NCBI GenBank assembly: GCA_019187185.1
Contig: JABAQU010000015.1
Span: 41,665-105,664 of the forward strand
DNA length: 64,000 nt
Source: Steroidobacteraceae bacterium
Lineage (GTDB): Bacteria; Pseudomonadota; Gammaproteobacteria; Steroidobacterales; Steroidobacteraceae
Direction: 5' to 3'
Shown here piece by piece: positions 35,417 through 44,741 of the stretch (its first letter is position 1; every line of letters begins with the position of its first letter). A program made the translations under genes and the position numbers. The notes beneath the pieces were generated by a model. It saw only the letters and a list, made by a program, of their open reading frames with translations, was not told the origin of the DNA and searched no databases.

Positions 35417-36538
35417 ATGGACCTGCGGCTCACCGAAGAGCAGCGGCAGATCGCGGACTCCGTCGGCGAGCTGCTCGCCAACGCGAGCGACTCGGCGAGC
35501 ATGCGGCGGGCCGCATTCGACCACGGCGGCTTCGACGCGGCGCTCTGGGCGCAGCTCGGCGAGCTCGGCGTCTGTGGCATCAATCTTCCCGAGGCGCAGG
35601 GTGGGCTCGGCCTCGGCGTCACGGAGCTCGTGCTCGTCGCGGAGGAATTCGGCAGGCGACTCGCCTGTGTGCCCTGGCTCGAGAGTGCGGTGCTGGCCGG
35701 CACGGCCATCGCATCGCTTGGCGATGACGCGGTTGCTGCCCGCTGGCTGCCTCCGCTCGCGAGCGGCGAGCGGATTGTCACGCTCGACATTGGACTGCTC
35801 GAATGCGCGCCGCTCGCCGTGCGCCGCAGCGCCGCGGGCTGGCAGCTCGACGGCGTGCTGCCGGCCATACCGGCGGCCATGGCTGCGAGCTCGCTGCTCG
35901 TGCCGGTGCAGGTCGATGGTGAGCGGCTGCTCGTCATCGTGGCGCTCGACGCAACCGGCATGGCCCGGCGCGAGCGGGCCAATCTCGACGCCACGCGCCC
36001 GATCGCCGAGGTGCGCCTCACCGCTGTGCGCGTGGACGAGTCGGCGTGTCTCGCGCGCGGAGCCACTGTCGACCGGGCGCTCGATCGCAGCCGGCAACTC
36101 GCGGCGGTCGTTCTTGCGTCGGAACAGGTCGGCGTGGCGCAGCAGTGTCTCGACCTGACCGTGGCGCACCTTGCGCAGCGCGTGCAGTTCGGCAAGCCGC
36201 TCGCGACGTTCCAGGCGCTCAAGCACCGTTGCGCGCAGATGATGGTCGACCTCGAACTCGCGCGCTCGGCAGTGCTCGGTGCCGCGCGGGAGCTCGACGG
36301 CGGGCCGGACGAGGGCAGAAGGCTCCGCCTCACGACGATGGCGCGGTCGCTCGCCGACGACGCGGCCCGCTACTGCACCCAGGAAGCCATCCAGCTGCAC
36401 GGCGGCGTCGGTTTCACGTGGGAATATGATCCCCATCTCTATTTCAAGCGGGCACAGGCGGCGCGCAGCTGGCTCGGCACTCCCGCCGAGTGGCGCGAGC
36501 GCTTCGCGCACGCCCTGCTCGACGAGGCGGCCCAGTGA
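35417..36538 (+). CDS. ipdE2: Acyl-CoA dehydrogenase partner subunit, IpdE2/FadE33-like
   Basis: A 373-residue partner-class ACAD with VAHLAQRVQFGKPLATFQALKHR and IQLHGGVGFTWEYDPHLYFKRA. ATG 35417 is preferred over ATG 35411 because GAGG at 35404 then lies 9 rather than 3 bases away. The stop overlaps the GTG of the IpdE1-like gene. In Mtb, IpdE1-IpdE2 (FadE30-FadE33) is a heteromer that dehydrogenates 5-OH-HIP-CoA. Naming as IpdE2 rests on pairing with the well-matched IpdE1. Confidence 0.8.
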   Translation: MDLRLTEEQRQIADSVGELLANASDSASMRRAAFDHGGFDAALWAQLGELGVCGINLPEAQGGLGLGVTELVLVAEEFGRRLACVPWLESAVLAGTAIASLGDDAVAARWLPPLASGERIVTLDIGLLECAPLAVRRSAAGWQLDGVLPAIPAAMAASSLLVPVQVDGERLLVIVALDATGMARRERANLDATRPIAEVRLTAVRVDESACLARGATVDRALDRSRQLAAVVLASEQVGVAQQCLDLTVAHLAQRVQFGKPLATFQALKHRCAQMMVDLELARSAVLGAARELDGGPDEGRRLRLTTMARSLADDAARYCTQEAIQLHGGVGFTWEYDPHLYFKRAQAARSWLGTPAEWRERFAHALLDEAAQ

Positions 36539-37701
36539 CTGACAGGGATCACGACGCATTTCGCGCCGAAGTGCGCACGTGGATGCAGGAACACCTGCGC
36601 GGGGAGTTCGCACCGCTCGCCGGGTGCGGGGGCCTCGGGGATTCGCGCTACGACCCGAAGCTCGCGAAGCGCTGGGAGCAGGAACTCGCGCGTGGCGGCT
36701 GGGTGGGCGTCGGCTGGCCGAAAGAGCACGGGGGACGCGCGCTGCCGCTGTCGCAGCAGGTGGTGTTCCACGAAGAGTACGTGCGGGCCGGCGGCCCGGG
36801 GCGCCTCGGGCACATCGGCGAGACGCTGCTCGCGCCGACGCTGATGGCCTTCGGAACGCCGCCGCAGCAGCAGCGTTTCCTGCCCGGCATCCTCGCCGGC
36901 ACCGAGTACTGGGCACAAGGCTACTCCGAGCCGAATGCAGGTTCGGACCTCGCGAATGTGCAGACCCGCGCCCGCCTCGAGGGCGACAGCTGGGTGATCG
37001 ACGGCCAGAAGACCTGGACGTCCTGGGCGCACGAGTCCGACTGGATCTTCGTGGTCGCGCGCTGCGAGGCGGGTTCGCAGCGCCACCGGGGTCTCGTGAT
37101 GCTGCTCGTGCCGCTGAGGCAGCCGGGTGTCACGATCCGGCCGATCCGGCAGATCACCGGCGATTCGGAGTTCAACGAGGTGTTTTTCGCCGGTGCGCGC
37201 ACCGAGGCCTCGCTGCACCTCGGCGCGCCGGGCGAGGGCTGGAAGGTCGCGATGGCGCTGCTCGGCTTCGAGCGTGGTGTCTCGACACTCGGCCAGCAGG
37301 CCGGCTTCGAGCGCGAGATGGAGTGCCTCGTCGAAGTGGCGCGTCGCAACGGGGCCGCGCGCGACCCGCTGATGCGCCAGCGCATCGCGCACGCAGCCGT
37401 GGCGCTCGATGCCCTGCGCTGCAACGCGCTGCGCGTGCTCGCCCAGGGCGATGAAGCCGAGGGCGCACCCGTCACGCGCGAGGCCTATATCGCGAAGTAC
37501 GTGTGGTCGAACTGGCGGCGGGACTTCGGCAGGCTCGCGGCCGACGTGCTCGGCGCGGCGGCCACGCTGCCGGACGACGATCCGCTGGCGCAGAAGCTGC
37601 GGCAGGTCTGGCTTTTCAGCCGCTCGGACACCATTTATGCCGGTACCAACGAGATCCAGCTGAATCTGATCGCCGAGCGCGCGCTCGGCATGCCCCGCTG
37701 A
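36535..37701 (+). CDS. ipdE1: Acyl-CoA dehydrogenase, IpdE1/FadE30-like
   Basis: A 388-residue ACAD that reads very like Mtb FadE30: FRAEVRTWMQEHLRGEFAPL, QGYSEPNAGSDLANVQTRA, VTIRPIRQITGDSEFNEVFF and FERGVSTLGQQ. It should form the 2,3-double bond on the propionyl side chain of 5-OH-HIP-CoA. Its GTG start lies on the preceding stop (GTGA), so it is translationally coupled to its partner. The gene ends the run that starts at ipdA; a separate operator candidate precedes the next gene. Confidence 0.86.
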   Translation: MTDRDHDAFRAEVRTWMQEHLRGEFAPLAGCGGLGDSRYDPKLAKRWEQELARGGWVGVGWPKEHGGRALPLSQQVVFHEEYVRAGGPGRLGHIGETLLAPTLMAFGTPPQQQRFLPGILAGTEYWAQGYSEPNAGSDLANVQTRARLEGDSWVIDGQKTWTSWAHESDWIFVVARCEAGSQRHRGLVMLLVPLRQPGVTIRPIRQITGDSEFNEVFFAGARTEASLHLGAPGEGWKVAMALLGFERGVSTLGQQAGFEREMECLVEVARRNGAARDPLMRQRIAHAAVALDALRCNALRVLAQGDEAEGAPVTREAYIAKYVWSNWRRDFGRLAADVLGAAATLPDDDPLAQKLRQVWLFSRSDTIYAGTNEIQLNLIAERALGMPR

Positions 37702-37719
37702 GCGCGGGTGCCGGGGCTC

Positions 37720-37731
37720 GTCCAACGGGAC
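37720..37731. promoter_or_regulatory. Operator candidate GTCC-AACG-GGAC
   Basis: A perfect-arm member of the GTCC-N4-GGAC family, extended as CTC and GAT. It stands in the 67-bp gap between ipdE1 and ipdF, which suggests a further promoter for ipdF and the genes after it. Confidence 0.55.
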
Positions 37732-37768
37732 GATGACGCACCGGAAGCCACGAGCGAGCATCGCTGCC

Positions 37769-38554
37769 ATGAAACCGTCACCTGACTACGTTCCCGCGCA
37801 CGGCCTGCTGCGCGACAAGACCGTGCTGGTCACCGCGGCCGCCGGCGCCGGGATCGGCTTCGCCGTCGCCAAGCGCTGTGCCGAGGAGGGCTGCCGGGGT
37901 CTCGTCGTGAGCGACATCCACGAGCGCCGGCTCGGCGAGGCGGTGGATGCCATACGGCGCGAGACCGGCCTTGCAGCGGTGCACGGCCAGTTGTGCGACG
38001 TCTCGAAGGAGGCGGATGTCCAGGCGCTGTTCGCGTTTGCAGAGGCGAAGCTCGGTGACATCGACGTGCTGATGAACAACGCGGGCCTCGGCACGAGCCG
38101 GCGCGTCGTTGAGATGGCGGACGAGGAGTGGGCGAAGGTCATCGACATCACGCTCACCGGCACATTCCGCATGACCCGTGCCGCGATGAAGCTGATGCAG
38201 CCACGCGGACGCGGGGTCATCGTCAACAATGCCTCGGTGCTCGGCTGGCGCGCGCAGGCCGAGCAGGCGCATTACGCGGCGGCCAAGGCCGGCGTGATGG
38301 CGCTCACGCGTTGCGCGGCCATCGAGGCCGCCGAATTCGGTGTGCGCATCAATGCCGTCTCGCCGTCGATCGCGATCCACGCGTTCCTGCGCAAGTCGGC
38401 ATCGGAGGAACTGCTGGCACAGCTGTGCGCGCGCGAGGCCTTCGGGCGCGGGGCCGAGCCGTGGGAAGTGGCCAACGTGATGGTGTTCCTCGCGAGCGAT
38501 TATTCCTCGTACATGACCGGCGAGGTGGTCTCGGTCAGTTCGCAGCACCCCTGA
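37769..38554 (+). CDS. ipdF: IpdF: SDR acting on 5-hydroxy-HIP-CoA
   Basis: A 261-residue SDR nearly matching the remembered Mtb IpdF (Rv3559c): NNASVLGWRAQ, YAAAKAGVMALTRCAAIEAA, VRINAVSPSIA and a C-terminus ending SSQHP. Catalytic residues are Tyr169 and Lys173. The glycine motif is atypical, TAAAGAGIG instead of TGxxxGIG, as I recall for IpdF too. It oxidises the 5-hydroxyl of the HIP-CoA intermediate. ATG 37769 was chosen to fit the family start. Confidence 0.87.
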   Translation: MKPSPDYVPAHGLLRDKTVLVTAAAGAGIGFAVAKRCAEEGCRGLVVSDIHERRLGEAVDAIRRETGLAAVHGQLCDVSKEADVQALFAFAEAKLGDIDVLMNNAGLGTSRRVVEMADEEWAKVIDITLTGTFRMTRAAMKLMQPRGRGVIVNNASVLGWRAQAEQAHYAAAKAGVMALTRCAAIEAAEFGVRINAVSPSIAIHAFLRKSASEELLAQLCAREAFGRGAEPWEVANVMVFLASDYSSYMTGEVVSVSSQHP

Positions 38555-38567
38555 GGGAGACTGGACG

Positions 38568-39029
38568 ATGGCAGAACGTTTCGACTCCGTGGCGAGTGTC
38601 CTCGCCGCGACAGGTCGCGATCTCGGCCACACGGAGTGGATGACGGTCACGCAGGATCGCATCAACCTTTTCGCCGACGCGACCGACGATCACCAGTGGA
38701 TCCACGTGGACGAGGCGCGCGCGGCCCAGGGGCCGTTCGGCGGCTGCATCGCCCACGGCTACCTGACACTCAGCCTCGCGAGCAAGTTCCTGCCGGAGCT
38801 CGTCGCGTACGACGGCCTGAAGATGGGCGTGAACTACGGCTGCGAACGCGTGCGCTTTCCCGCCCCCGTGCGCGCAGGTTCGCGCATCCGCGGGCACGGC
38901 GAGGTCGTGGCTGCCGAGGAGGTGAAGGGCGGAGGCGCGCAGGTCACGATCCGCGTCACGGTCGAGATCGAGGGCGGCGGGAAGCCCGCCTGTGTCGTCG
39001 ACACGATCAGCCGTCTTTTTTTCGAGTGA
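38568..39029 (+). CDS. MaoC-like enoyl-CoA hydratase
   Basis: A 153-residue single-hotdog hydratase. The hydratase-2 signature [18 protein letters not shown] supplies the catalytic Asp and His near residues 41-46, followed by [18 protein letters not shown]. It resembles the Mtb HtdZ-type (R)-specific hydratases. The ribosome site GGGAGA precedes ATG 38568. It lies between ipdF and a thiolase, so it may hydrate a side-chain enoyl-CoA made by one of the nearby ACADs. Confidence 0.83.
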   Translation: MAERFDSVASVLAATGRDLGHTEWMTVTQDRINLFADATDDHQWIHVDEARAAQGPFGGCIAHGYLTLSLASKFLPELVAYDGLKMGVNYGCERVRFPAPVRAGSRIRGHGEVVAAEEVKGGGAQVTIRVTVEIEGGGKPACVVDTISRLFFE

Positions 39030-39039
39030 GGGACCGTCC

Positions 39040-40248
39040 ATGAGCCTGGCAGAAGCCGTCGTCGTATCGACCGCACGCACACCGATCGGGCGCGCGTATC
39101 GGGGTGCATTCAACGATACCGAGGCACCGGTGCTCGGCGGGCACGTGATCCGCGCGGCGCTCGATCGCGCCGGGGTCGACGGCGCCGACGTCGACGACGT
39201 GATCCTCGGCATCGCCGCCCAGCAGGGCACGCAGGGCTACAACCTCGGGCGCCTGTGCACCTACACCGCGGGTCTGCCGGACAGCGTCGGCGGCATGACC
39301 ATCGATCGCATGTGCGCGTCGGGCCTCGCGGCGATCGCCAGCGCGGCGAAGAGCATCATGACGGGCGAACACAAGATAGCCGTGGCGGGTGGGCTCGAGT
39401 CGATCTCGCTGACGCAGAACAAGCACAAGAACGCCTACCGCGCGCAGTCGAAGGCGGTTCTCGAGGCCATGCCGACCGCGTACATCCAGATGATCGAGAC
39501 CGCCGAGCTCGTGGCCGAGCGCTACGGCGTCGCCCGCGCTGCGCAGGACGAATTTGCGCTGCAGAGCCAGCAGCGCACGGCGCAGGCACAGCGCGCGGGG
39601 CTCTTCGACGACGAGATCGTGCCGCTGCCGAGCGTGAAGCAACTGTTCGACAAGGAAGGCAATCCGACGGGCACGGAAGCCGTGACGCTCGCACGGGACG
39701 AGGGCAACCGGCCCGAGACCACGCTCGAGAGCCTCACGGCACTGAAGCCCGTGTGGAAGAACGGCCAGTGGGTCAAGGAAGGCCGGTACATCACGGCCGG
39801 CAATGCCTCGCAGCTGTCCGATGGCGCGAGCGCCTGTGTCGTCATGAGCCGCGACGAGGCGGTCCGGCGCGGACTGCGCCCGCTCGGCGCGTATCGCGGC
39901 ATGGCCGTCGCGGGCTGTCGCGCTGACGAAATGGGCATCGGGCCGGTGTTCGCGGTGCCGAAACTGCTGCGGCAGACGGGGCTTTCGGTCGGCGACGTCG
40001 GGCTGTGGGAAATCAACGAAGCCTTCGCCTGCCAGGTGCTTTACTGCCGCGACACGCTCGGCATCCCGAACGATCGCCTGAATGTCAACGGCGGCGCGAT
40101 CGCGATCGGCCATCCGTTCGGCATGTCGGGTGCGCGCCTCGTCGGCCACGCGCTCCTCGAGGGCCGCCGCCGCGGCGTCCGCCACGTCGTCGTGAGCATG
40201 TGCATCGGCGGTGGAATGGGCGCCGCGGCGTTGTTCGAGGTGCTCTGA
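39040..40248 (+). CDS. Thiolase, acetyl-CoA acyltransferase (FadA/FadI class)
   Basis: A 402-residue degradative thiolase with Cys92 (DRMCASGL), His358 ([13 protein letters not shown]) and Cys388 (SMCIGGGMG) intact. It is the typical acetyl-CoA C-acyltransferase form with an insert carrying [23 protein letters not shown]. It differs from the FadA5-like and FadA6-like enzymes of this window, giving four thiolases in all. The start ATG 39040 follows GTGAGGGAC. It is the last + strand gene before the convergent TetR gene. Confidence 0.85.
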   Translation: MSLAEAVVVSTARTPIGRAYRGAFNDTEAPVLGGHVIRAALDRAGVDGADVDDVILGIAAQQGTQGYNLGRLCTYTAGLPDSVGGMTIDRMCASGLAAIASAAKSIMTGEHKIAVAGGLESISLTQNKHKNAYRAQSKAVLEAMPTAYIQMIETAELVAERYGVARAAQDEFALQSQQRTAQAQRAGLFDDEIVPLPSVKQLFDKEGNPTGTEAVTLARDEGNRPETTLESLTALKPVWKNGQWVKEGRYITAGNASQLSDGASACVVMSRDEAVRRGLRPLGAYRGMAVAGCRADEMGIGPVFAVPKLLRQTGLSVGDVGLWEINEAFACQVLYCRDTLGIPNDRLNVNGGAIAIGHPFGMSGARLVGHALLEGRRRGVRHVVVSMCIGGGMGAAALFEVL

Positions 40249-40259
40249 CGGCGTCGACG

Positions 40260-40952
40260 TCACTGCCGCGGTGCGGCCCAGCGCGGCAGCGGGCCCGGCG
40301 GATTCGCGGCGAAGAGGGCGCGGTAGAAGAGCACGGCCAGCCAGTCAGCCATGGCTTCGGGCGTGAGCGACAGATCCCGCAGCGCGGGATTGCGCAGCAC
40401 GTAGCGCTCCCGCAGTGCCGCCTCCGAGATTCCGCCGAGCGCATAGGCGAGCAGCAGGGCCTCGGACGGTGCGAGCGCCGCGCCGCGATAGAGTCGTGGC
40501 AACTGCGCCGACAGCAGCTCGAGCTGGGCCTGGTAGAAGCTGCGCAGCTGGGCACGAAACGGCCGGTATTCGTCTGCCAGCTGGTTCATCGCGCGCACGA
40601 GCCCGGGGCGCAGCGCGTGATTGGCGACCGACGGCAGCAGGTGCGCGCGAATCCGGCTCATCCAGTCGCCGCGGGCCACGCCCTGTTCGTGGCGCGCCGT
40701 GTCGCCGAGTTCCGCCAGTACTTCGCCGAGGATCTCGGTGGCGAGCGTGCGCAAGTCGGGAAAATAGCGGTGGAAGAGCCCGGCGGCGACCCCGGCTTCC
40801 TGGGTCACGTCCGCCACGGTCAGCTGGCTGTAGCCCTTGCGCTCGAGCATGCGGCGGGCCGCGGCCTTCAGGCGCTCCCGCGTGGCGCGACCCCGGCTGC
40901 CGAGGCGCGCGCGGCGCACCGGCGCCCGCTTGCGACCGTGGATGTGTGCCAT
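40260..40952 (-). CDS. TetR-family repressor
   Basis: About 230 residues. An N-terminal basic tail precedes a TetR HTH (RERLKAAARRMLERKGYSQL, then TVADVTQEAGVAAGLFHRYF). The C-terminal domain is not one I recognise; it is not obviously KstR. Start choice is open: ATG 40952 or ATG 40964, neither with a Shine-Dalgarno. A 22-bp palindrome covers this start region, so the protein very likely represses itself and the divergent chsH2 operon. A matching site at 59883 suggests that it also controls fadD3. Confidence 0.82.
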   Translation of the reverse strand: MAHIHGRKRAPVRRARLGSRGRATRERLKAAARRMLERKGYSQLTVADVTQEAGVAAGLFHRYFPDLRTLATEILGEVLAELGDTARHEQGVARGDWMSRIRAHLLPSVANHALRPGLVRAMNQLADEYRPFRAQLRSFYQAQLELLSAQLPRLYRGAALAPSEALLLAYALGGISEAALRERYVLRNPALRDLSLTPEAMADWLAVLFYRALFAANPPGPLPRWAAPRQ

Positions 40953-40973
40953 AGTTGAATCCATATTCAACTA
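40952..40973. promoter_or_regulatory. Perfect 22-bp palindrome, TetR operator
   Basis: Nine-base arms TAGTTGAAT and ATTCAACTA enclose CCAT. It lies over the TetR start and 38 bases ahead of the chsH2-like start at 41012. The core TTGAAT-N4-ATTCAA recurs with one change at 59883. Confidence 0.75.
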
Positions 40974-41011
40974 CAAATAACCTAGGCGCAAGACCGGCAG
41001 GAGTGCGACGC

Positions 41012-41992
41012 ATGACGCCCGAGGACACACAGGCCTTCGAGGCCCGGATTCGCGCCTATGTGGGCCGCGAGATGGGACCGCCCAGGCGCGGCCACGACGA
41101 TGTCAATCACGCGATGATCCGCCACTGGGCCGAAGTGACCGGTGACGGGAATCCCCTGTACACCGACGAGAAGTTCGCGCATGCATCGGGCAGGAAGGGC
41201 ATCATCGCGCCGCCGACCATGCTCGCGATCTGGGCCATGGAGGGCTACCCGATGGCGTTCGCGCAGTCGGGCAGCGGCAACGCGCAGCGCGAACTGCACA
41301 ATGTGTTCGAGGAGCACGGCTACACGGGCGTGCTCGGCACGAACACGATCACCGAGTTCTACCGCGAGCTGCAGCCGGGCGATCAGGTCACCGCGCACAC
41401 CGTCATCGACAGCATCTCGGATCGCAAGAAGACCGGGCGGGGCGTCGGCTACTTCATCGAGACGGTCACGAAGTTCACCGACCAGCATGGCGAGCCCGTG
41501 GGGCGCCAGGTGTTCCGGACACTGAGATTTGCTCCGAATGCCGAGGCGCTCGCGGCGAGCGGCGGCGCCCCGGCAGGCGACGCGGCGCCGCTCGAAGTGC
41601 CGACCCGCATCCAGTCGCCGCGCGGCCACGACAACGCATGGTGGTGGGAGGCGATCGACCAGGGGAAGCTCCTGATCCAGCGCTGCAAGGGCTGCGGTAC
41701 GCTCCGCCACCCGCCGCGACCGATGTGCGGGAATTGCCAGTCACTCGAGTGGGACAGCGTGGAATCATCGCTCGAAGGCGAGGTATACAGTTACACGGAA
41801 GTCAGCTACCCGAAGTTCCCCGGCTACCCGTCGCCCCTCCTGTGCGGCCTCATCCAGCTGCGTGAAGGCACGCGACTCGTCGCGAACATCGTCGGTTGCG
41901 ATCCAGCGGACGTGCGGATCGGCATGAAGGTGAAGGGCAGGGTGGAGCGCGTCGACGCGAAGACCGTGTTGCCGAATTTCTACCCCGCCTGA
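41012..41992 (+). CDS. chsH2: ChsH2-like MaoC/DUF35 fusion hydratase subunit
   Basis: A 326-residue two-domain protein. Residues 1-180 form a MaoC hotdog (WAEVTGDGNPLYTDEKFA). Residues about 205-326 are a DUF35 zinc-ribbon/OB-fold with Cys225, Cys228, Cys239 and Cys242. This is the ChsH2 (Rv3542c) layout: the hotdog pairs with ChsH1 to hydrate the 2-carbon-shortened steroid enoyl-CoA, and DUF35 docks Ltp2. AGGAG lies 8 bases before ATG 41012. Genes 41012 to 45920 copy the content of the Mtb igr operon. Confidence 0.87.
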   Translation: MTPEDTQAFEARIRAYVGREMGPPRRGHDDVNHAMIRHWAEVTGDGNPLYTDEKFAHASGRKGIIAPPTMLAIWAMEGYPMAFAQSGSGNAQRELHNVFEEHGYTGVLGTNTITEFYRELQPGDQVTAHTVIDSISDRKKTGRGVGYFIETVTKFTDQHGEPVGRQVFRTLRFAPNAEALAASGGAPAGDAAPLEVPTRIQSPRGHDNAWWWEAIDQGKLLIQRCKGCGTLRHPPRPMCGNCQSLEWDSVESSLEGEVYSYTEVSYPKFPGYPSPLLCGLIQLREGTRLVANIVGCDPADVRIGMKVKGRVERVDAKTVLPNFYPA

Positions 41993-42006
41993 CCACACAG
42001 CGAGCC

Positions 42007-42441
42007 ATGACCATGAACAAGACGACACGAAGCCTCGGCAGTGTGGCCGTCGGCGAGAAGCTGCCGCCGCTGGTGATCGACATCACGGCCGGCCTGATCG
42101 TCGGCGGCGCGATCGCGTCGCGCGATTTCACGCCGGTGCACCACGAAAAGGCGGCCGCGCAGGCCGCCGGACTGCCGGACATTTTCATGAACATCCTGAC
42201 GAGCAACGGCTTGATGGCCCGCTTCGTGACGGATTGGACGGGCCCCGAGGCGACGATCAAGCGCATCGACGTGAAGCTCGGCGCGCCAAACCTGCCGGGA
42301 ATGGTCATGACCATCACCGGTGAGGTTGCCGCGAAGGACGAGGCCGCAGGCACGGTGGATGTCAGCGTGAGCGGCGACAACAATGTCTGGGGAAATCACA
42401 TGGCCGGCATGGTGCGCGTCGCACTGCCGAGGGGGACCTGA
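42007..42441 (+). CDS. chsH1: ChsH1-like MaoC hydratase subunit
   Basis: A 144-residue hotdog protein with the catalytic pair Asp40 and His45 in SRDFTPVHHEKA and the segment LPDIFMNILTSNGLMARFV. It matches Mtb ChsH1 (Rv3541c), the catalytic half of the ChsH1-ChsH2 hydratase acting on 3-oxo-pregna-4,17-diene-carboxyl-CoA. ATG 42007 and ATG 42013 are both possible starts. It lies between chsH2 and ltp2 with gaps of 14 and 3 bases. Confidence 0.86.
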   Translation: MTMNKTTRSLGSVAVGEKLPPLVIDITAGLIVGGAIASRDFTPVHHEKAAAQAAGLPDIFMNILTSNGLMARFVTDWTGPEATIKRIDVKLGAPNLPGMVMTITGEVAAKDEAAGTVDVSVSGDNNVWGNHMAGMVRVALPRGT

Positions 42442-42444
42442 GAC

Positions 42445-43617
42445 ATGGCTGCGAGCATTGCGGACAAGGCGGCCATCGTCGGCATCGGCTCCACGGAATT
42501 TTCCAAGGACTCGGGGCGCTCGGAGCTCGCGCTCGCGGCGGAGGCCGTCAAGAAGGCGCTCGACGACGCCGGCCTCACGCCGTCGGATGTCGACGGCCTC
42601 GTGACTTTCACGATCGACCAGAACGAGGAGGTCGACGTCGCGCGTGCGCTGGGCTGCAACAATGTCAGCCTGTACTGCCGCGTACCCTATGGCGGTGGTG
42701 CAGCCACCGGAACACTGCTGCAGGCCGCGATGGCCGTCGCGACGGGCGTGGCCCGCACCGTCGTCTGCTACCGCGCGCTGAATGGCCGCTCCGGCCAGCG
42801 CTACTCGGCGGGCGTGTCGGGGAACCTGATCACCGGCAGCGCGATCCACTACGGCTACTACATGCCGTTCGGCCTGCTGACGCCCGCGTCCTGGGTGGCG
42901 ATGTTCACGCGCCGCTACATGCACCTCACCGGCTGCACGCAGGATGCGCTGTTCGAAGTGGCGCAGTCGACGCGCGACTATGCGGTGAAGAACCCCGCGG
43001 CATTCTTCTACCAGCGCCCGTTCACGCGCGCCGAGTACGATGCCGGCAAGAAGATCTGCGATCCGCTGCGGCTCTTCGACTGCTGCCAGGAAAGCGACGG
43101 CGGCTGCGCGATCGTCGTCACGACACCCGAGCGTGCGCGGCACCTGCGGCAACCGGCAGTCGCGATCCGCGGCGTCGCCCAGTGCCTCGCCAAGGACCAG
43201 GAGGAGATGACGTCGTTCTATCGCCCGGAGATCGCGCGGATTCCGGAGATGGACCTCGCCGCCGCGGAGGCGTATGCGCAGTGTGGTCTTGCTGCGAAGG
43301 ACATCGACGCGGCCGTGATCTACGACGCGTTCACGCCGATCGTGCTCTGGCAGCTGGAATCGTGGGGATTCTGCCGGTTCGGCGAGGCCGCGGACTTCGT
43401 CCGGGCGGGCAACCTGCGCCCGGGCGGGCGTCTGCCCTGTAATACGCACGGGGGCCAGTTGTCCGAGGCCTACATCCACGGGGTGAACGGCATCGTCGAG
43501 GCGGTGCGGCTCGTGCGCGGCACCTCGGTCAATCAGCCGAAGAAGACCGTGAACCATGCGCTCGTGACGTCGGGCGTGGGTGTGCCGACCGGCGGCGCGA
43601 TCCTGGGGCGCCTGTGA
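42445..43617 (+). CDS. ltp2: Ltp2-like steroid side-chain aldolase
   Basis: A 390-residue thiolase-fold protein whose active site lacks the degradative thiolase Cys/His/Cys set. LPCNTHGGQLSEAYIHGVNGI near the C-terminus is the Ltp2 signature. Ltp2 (Rv3540c) with the ChsH2 DUF35 domain cleaves the 17-hydroxy steroid carboxyl-CoA by retro-aldol reaction, giving a 17-ketosteroid and propionyl-CoA. Context is ideal: chsH2 and chsH1 upstream, chsE1/chsE2 downstream with a GTGA overlap. Confidence 0.88.
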   Translation: MAASIADKAAIVGIGSTEFSKDSGRSELALAAEAVKKALDDAGLTPSDVDGLVTFTIDQNEEVDVARALGCNNVSLYCRVPYGGGAATGTLLQAAMAVATGVARTVVCYRALNGRSGQRYSAGVSGNLITGSAIHYGYYMPFGLLTPASWVAMFTRRYMHLTGCTQDALFEVAQSTRDYAVKNPAAFFYQRPFTRAEYDAGKKICDPLRLFDCCQESDGGCAIVVTTPERARHLRQPAVAIRGVAQCLAKDQEEMTSFYRPEIARIPEMDLAAAEAYAQCGLAAKDIDAAVIYDAFTPIVLWQLESWGFCRFGEAADFVRAGNLRPGGRLPCNTHGGQLSEAYIHGVNGIVEAVRLVRGTSVNQPKKTVNHALVTSGVGVPTGGAILGRL

Positions 43618-44726
43618 ACTTTTCGTTGTCGGAAGAGCAGGAGGCCATCGGCGCCATGGCGGCGACGGTGTTCGCCGACTTTTGCAGCGACGCGCAGATC
43701 CAGCAGTTCTGGGCGGGCGATGCGCCATTCGACGCCGCGTTGTGGTCGAGCCTGCGCGAAGCGGGCCTCGCGTCGCTGATCCTGCCCGAGGCGATGGGCG
43801 GCAGCGCGCTCGGGATGACCGAGCTGTGCATCGTGCTCGAGGTGCAGGGGCGCCATCTGGCACCGGTGCCACTGTGGTCGCACCAGCTGGCGGTGGCTGC
43901 GATGTCACGATTCGACGCCGCCAGCGCGGCGCGCGCATCCTGGCCGGCATTGGCCGAGGCCACGCAGCTCGCCACGCTGAGCCTCGGGGGGCTGCACGCG
44001 AGTCGCGGGCTCGCGTTGCACGCCGAGCAGGCAGCGGGTGGCTGGCGCCTGCACGGTCGCGCCGTCGCCGTGCCCCTCGCCGCACAGGCGGCGGTTGCAG
44101 TATTGCCGGCACTGACGAGCGGGGGGGTGCGACTGCTGGTCGTCGACCTGTCCCGGCCCGGCATCGAGAAGTTGAGTGGCAGGCTGACCCATCACGAGCC
44201 GGCGGCCGATCTCGTGTTCGCCGACGTGGTGTTGCCGGCCGGCGCCGCACTCGATGCGGCGGCCTGCGCGTGGCTCGAGCCCCGCGCGGCGGCGTGCCTC
44301 GGTGCGCTGCAGCTCGGCGTGACCGCGGAGGCGTTGAAGCGTGTCGTGGCCTACACGAGCGAACGCCGGCAGTTCGGCCAGCCGATCGCCGCGTTCCAGG
44401 CGATCTCGCAGAAGACCGCCGACTGCCTGATCGATGTCGAGGCCTTGCGCTCCTCGCTGTGGCAGCTGCTCTGGCAGCTCGACTCGGGCCTCGACGCCAC
44501 CGGCAGCGCCGCCGTGGTCAGGGCCTGGACCTGCGATACCGGGCATCGCGTGACGCACGCCGCACAGCACATGCACGGCGGCATCGGCGCCGACGTGAGC
44601 TATCCGATCCACCGCTACACCTACTGGAGTCGTGCCATCGAGATCGCCTGCGGCGGGATTTCGGCCAACCTCGCGGCCCTCGGCGCATGGCTCGGCACGC
44701 CGGCACTCACGGAGGCCGGCTGCTGA
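43614..44726 (+). CDS. chsE1: ChsE1 (FadE28)-like acyl-CoA dehydrogenase subunit
   Basis: A 370-residue partner-class ACAD, GTG start on the ltp2 stop. It shows YTSERRQFGQPIAAFQAISQ and QHMHGGIGADVSYPIHRYTY, the latter close to the remembered FadE28 (HLHGGMGMDVTYPMHRYY). With ChsE2 it would dehydrogenate the 3-carbon side chain of the C22 steroid-CoA. The central part is Ala-rich and degenerate, as usual for this subunit. It is followed after 15 bases by chsE2. Confidence 0.86.
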   Translation: MNFSLSEEQEAIGAMAATVFADFCSDAQIQQFWAGDAPFDAALWSSLREAGLASLILPEAMGGSALGMTELCIVLEVQGRHLAPVPLWSHQLAVAAMSRFDAASAARASWPALAEATQLATLSLGGLHASRGLALHAEQAAGGWRLHGRAVAVPLAAQAAVAVLPALTSGGVRLLVVDLSRPGIEKLSGRLTHHEPAADLVFADVVLPAGAALDAAACAWLEPRAAACLGALQLGVTAEALKRVVAYTSERRQFGQPIAAFQAISQKTADCLIDVEALRSSLWQLLWQLDSGLDATGSAAVVRAWTCDTGHRVTHAAQHMHGGIGADVSYPIHRYTYWSRAIEIACGGISANLAALGAWLGTPALTEAGC

Positions 44727-44741
44727 GCCGGGCGCAGAGCG

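Noticed and set aside
40263..40290. GC-rich hairpin near the TetR stop as a terminator
   Set aside because: It lies within the TetR coding region and has no T tract on either side.
40260..40952. Naming this TetR gene kstR
   Set aside because: The HTH and C-terminal parts do not follow remembered KstR, and the operator differs from the KstR motif.
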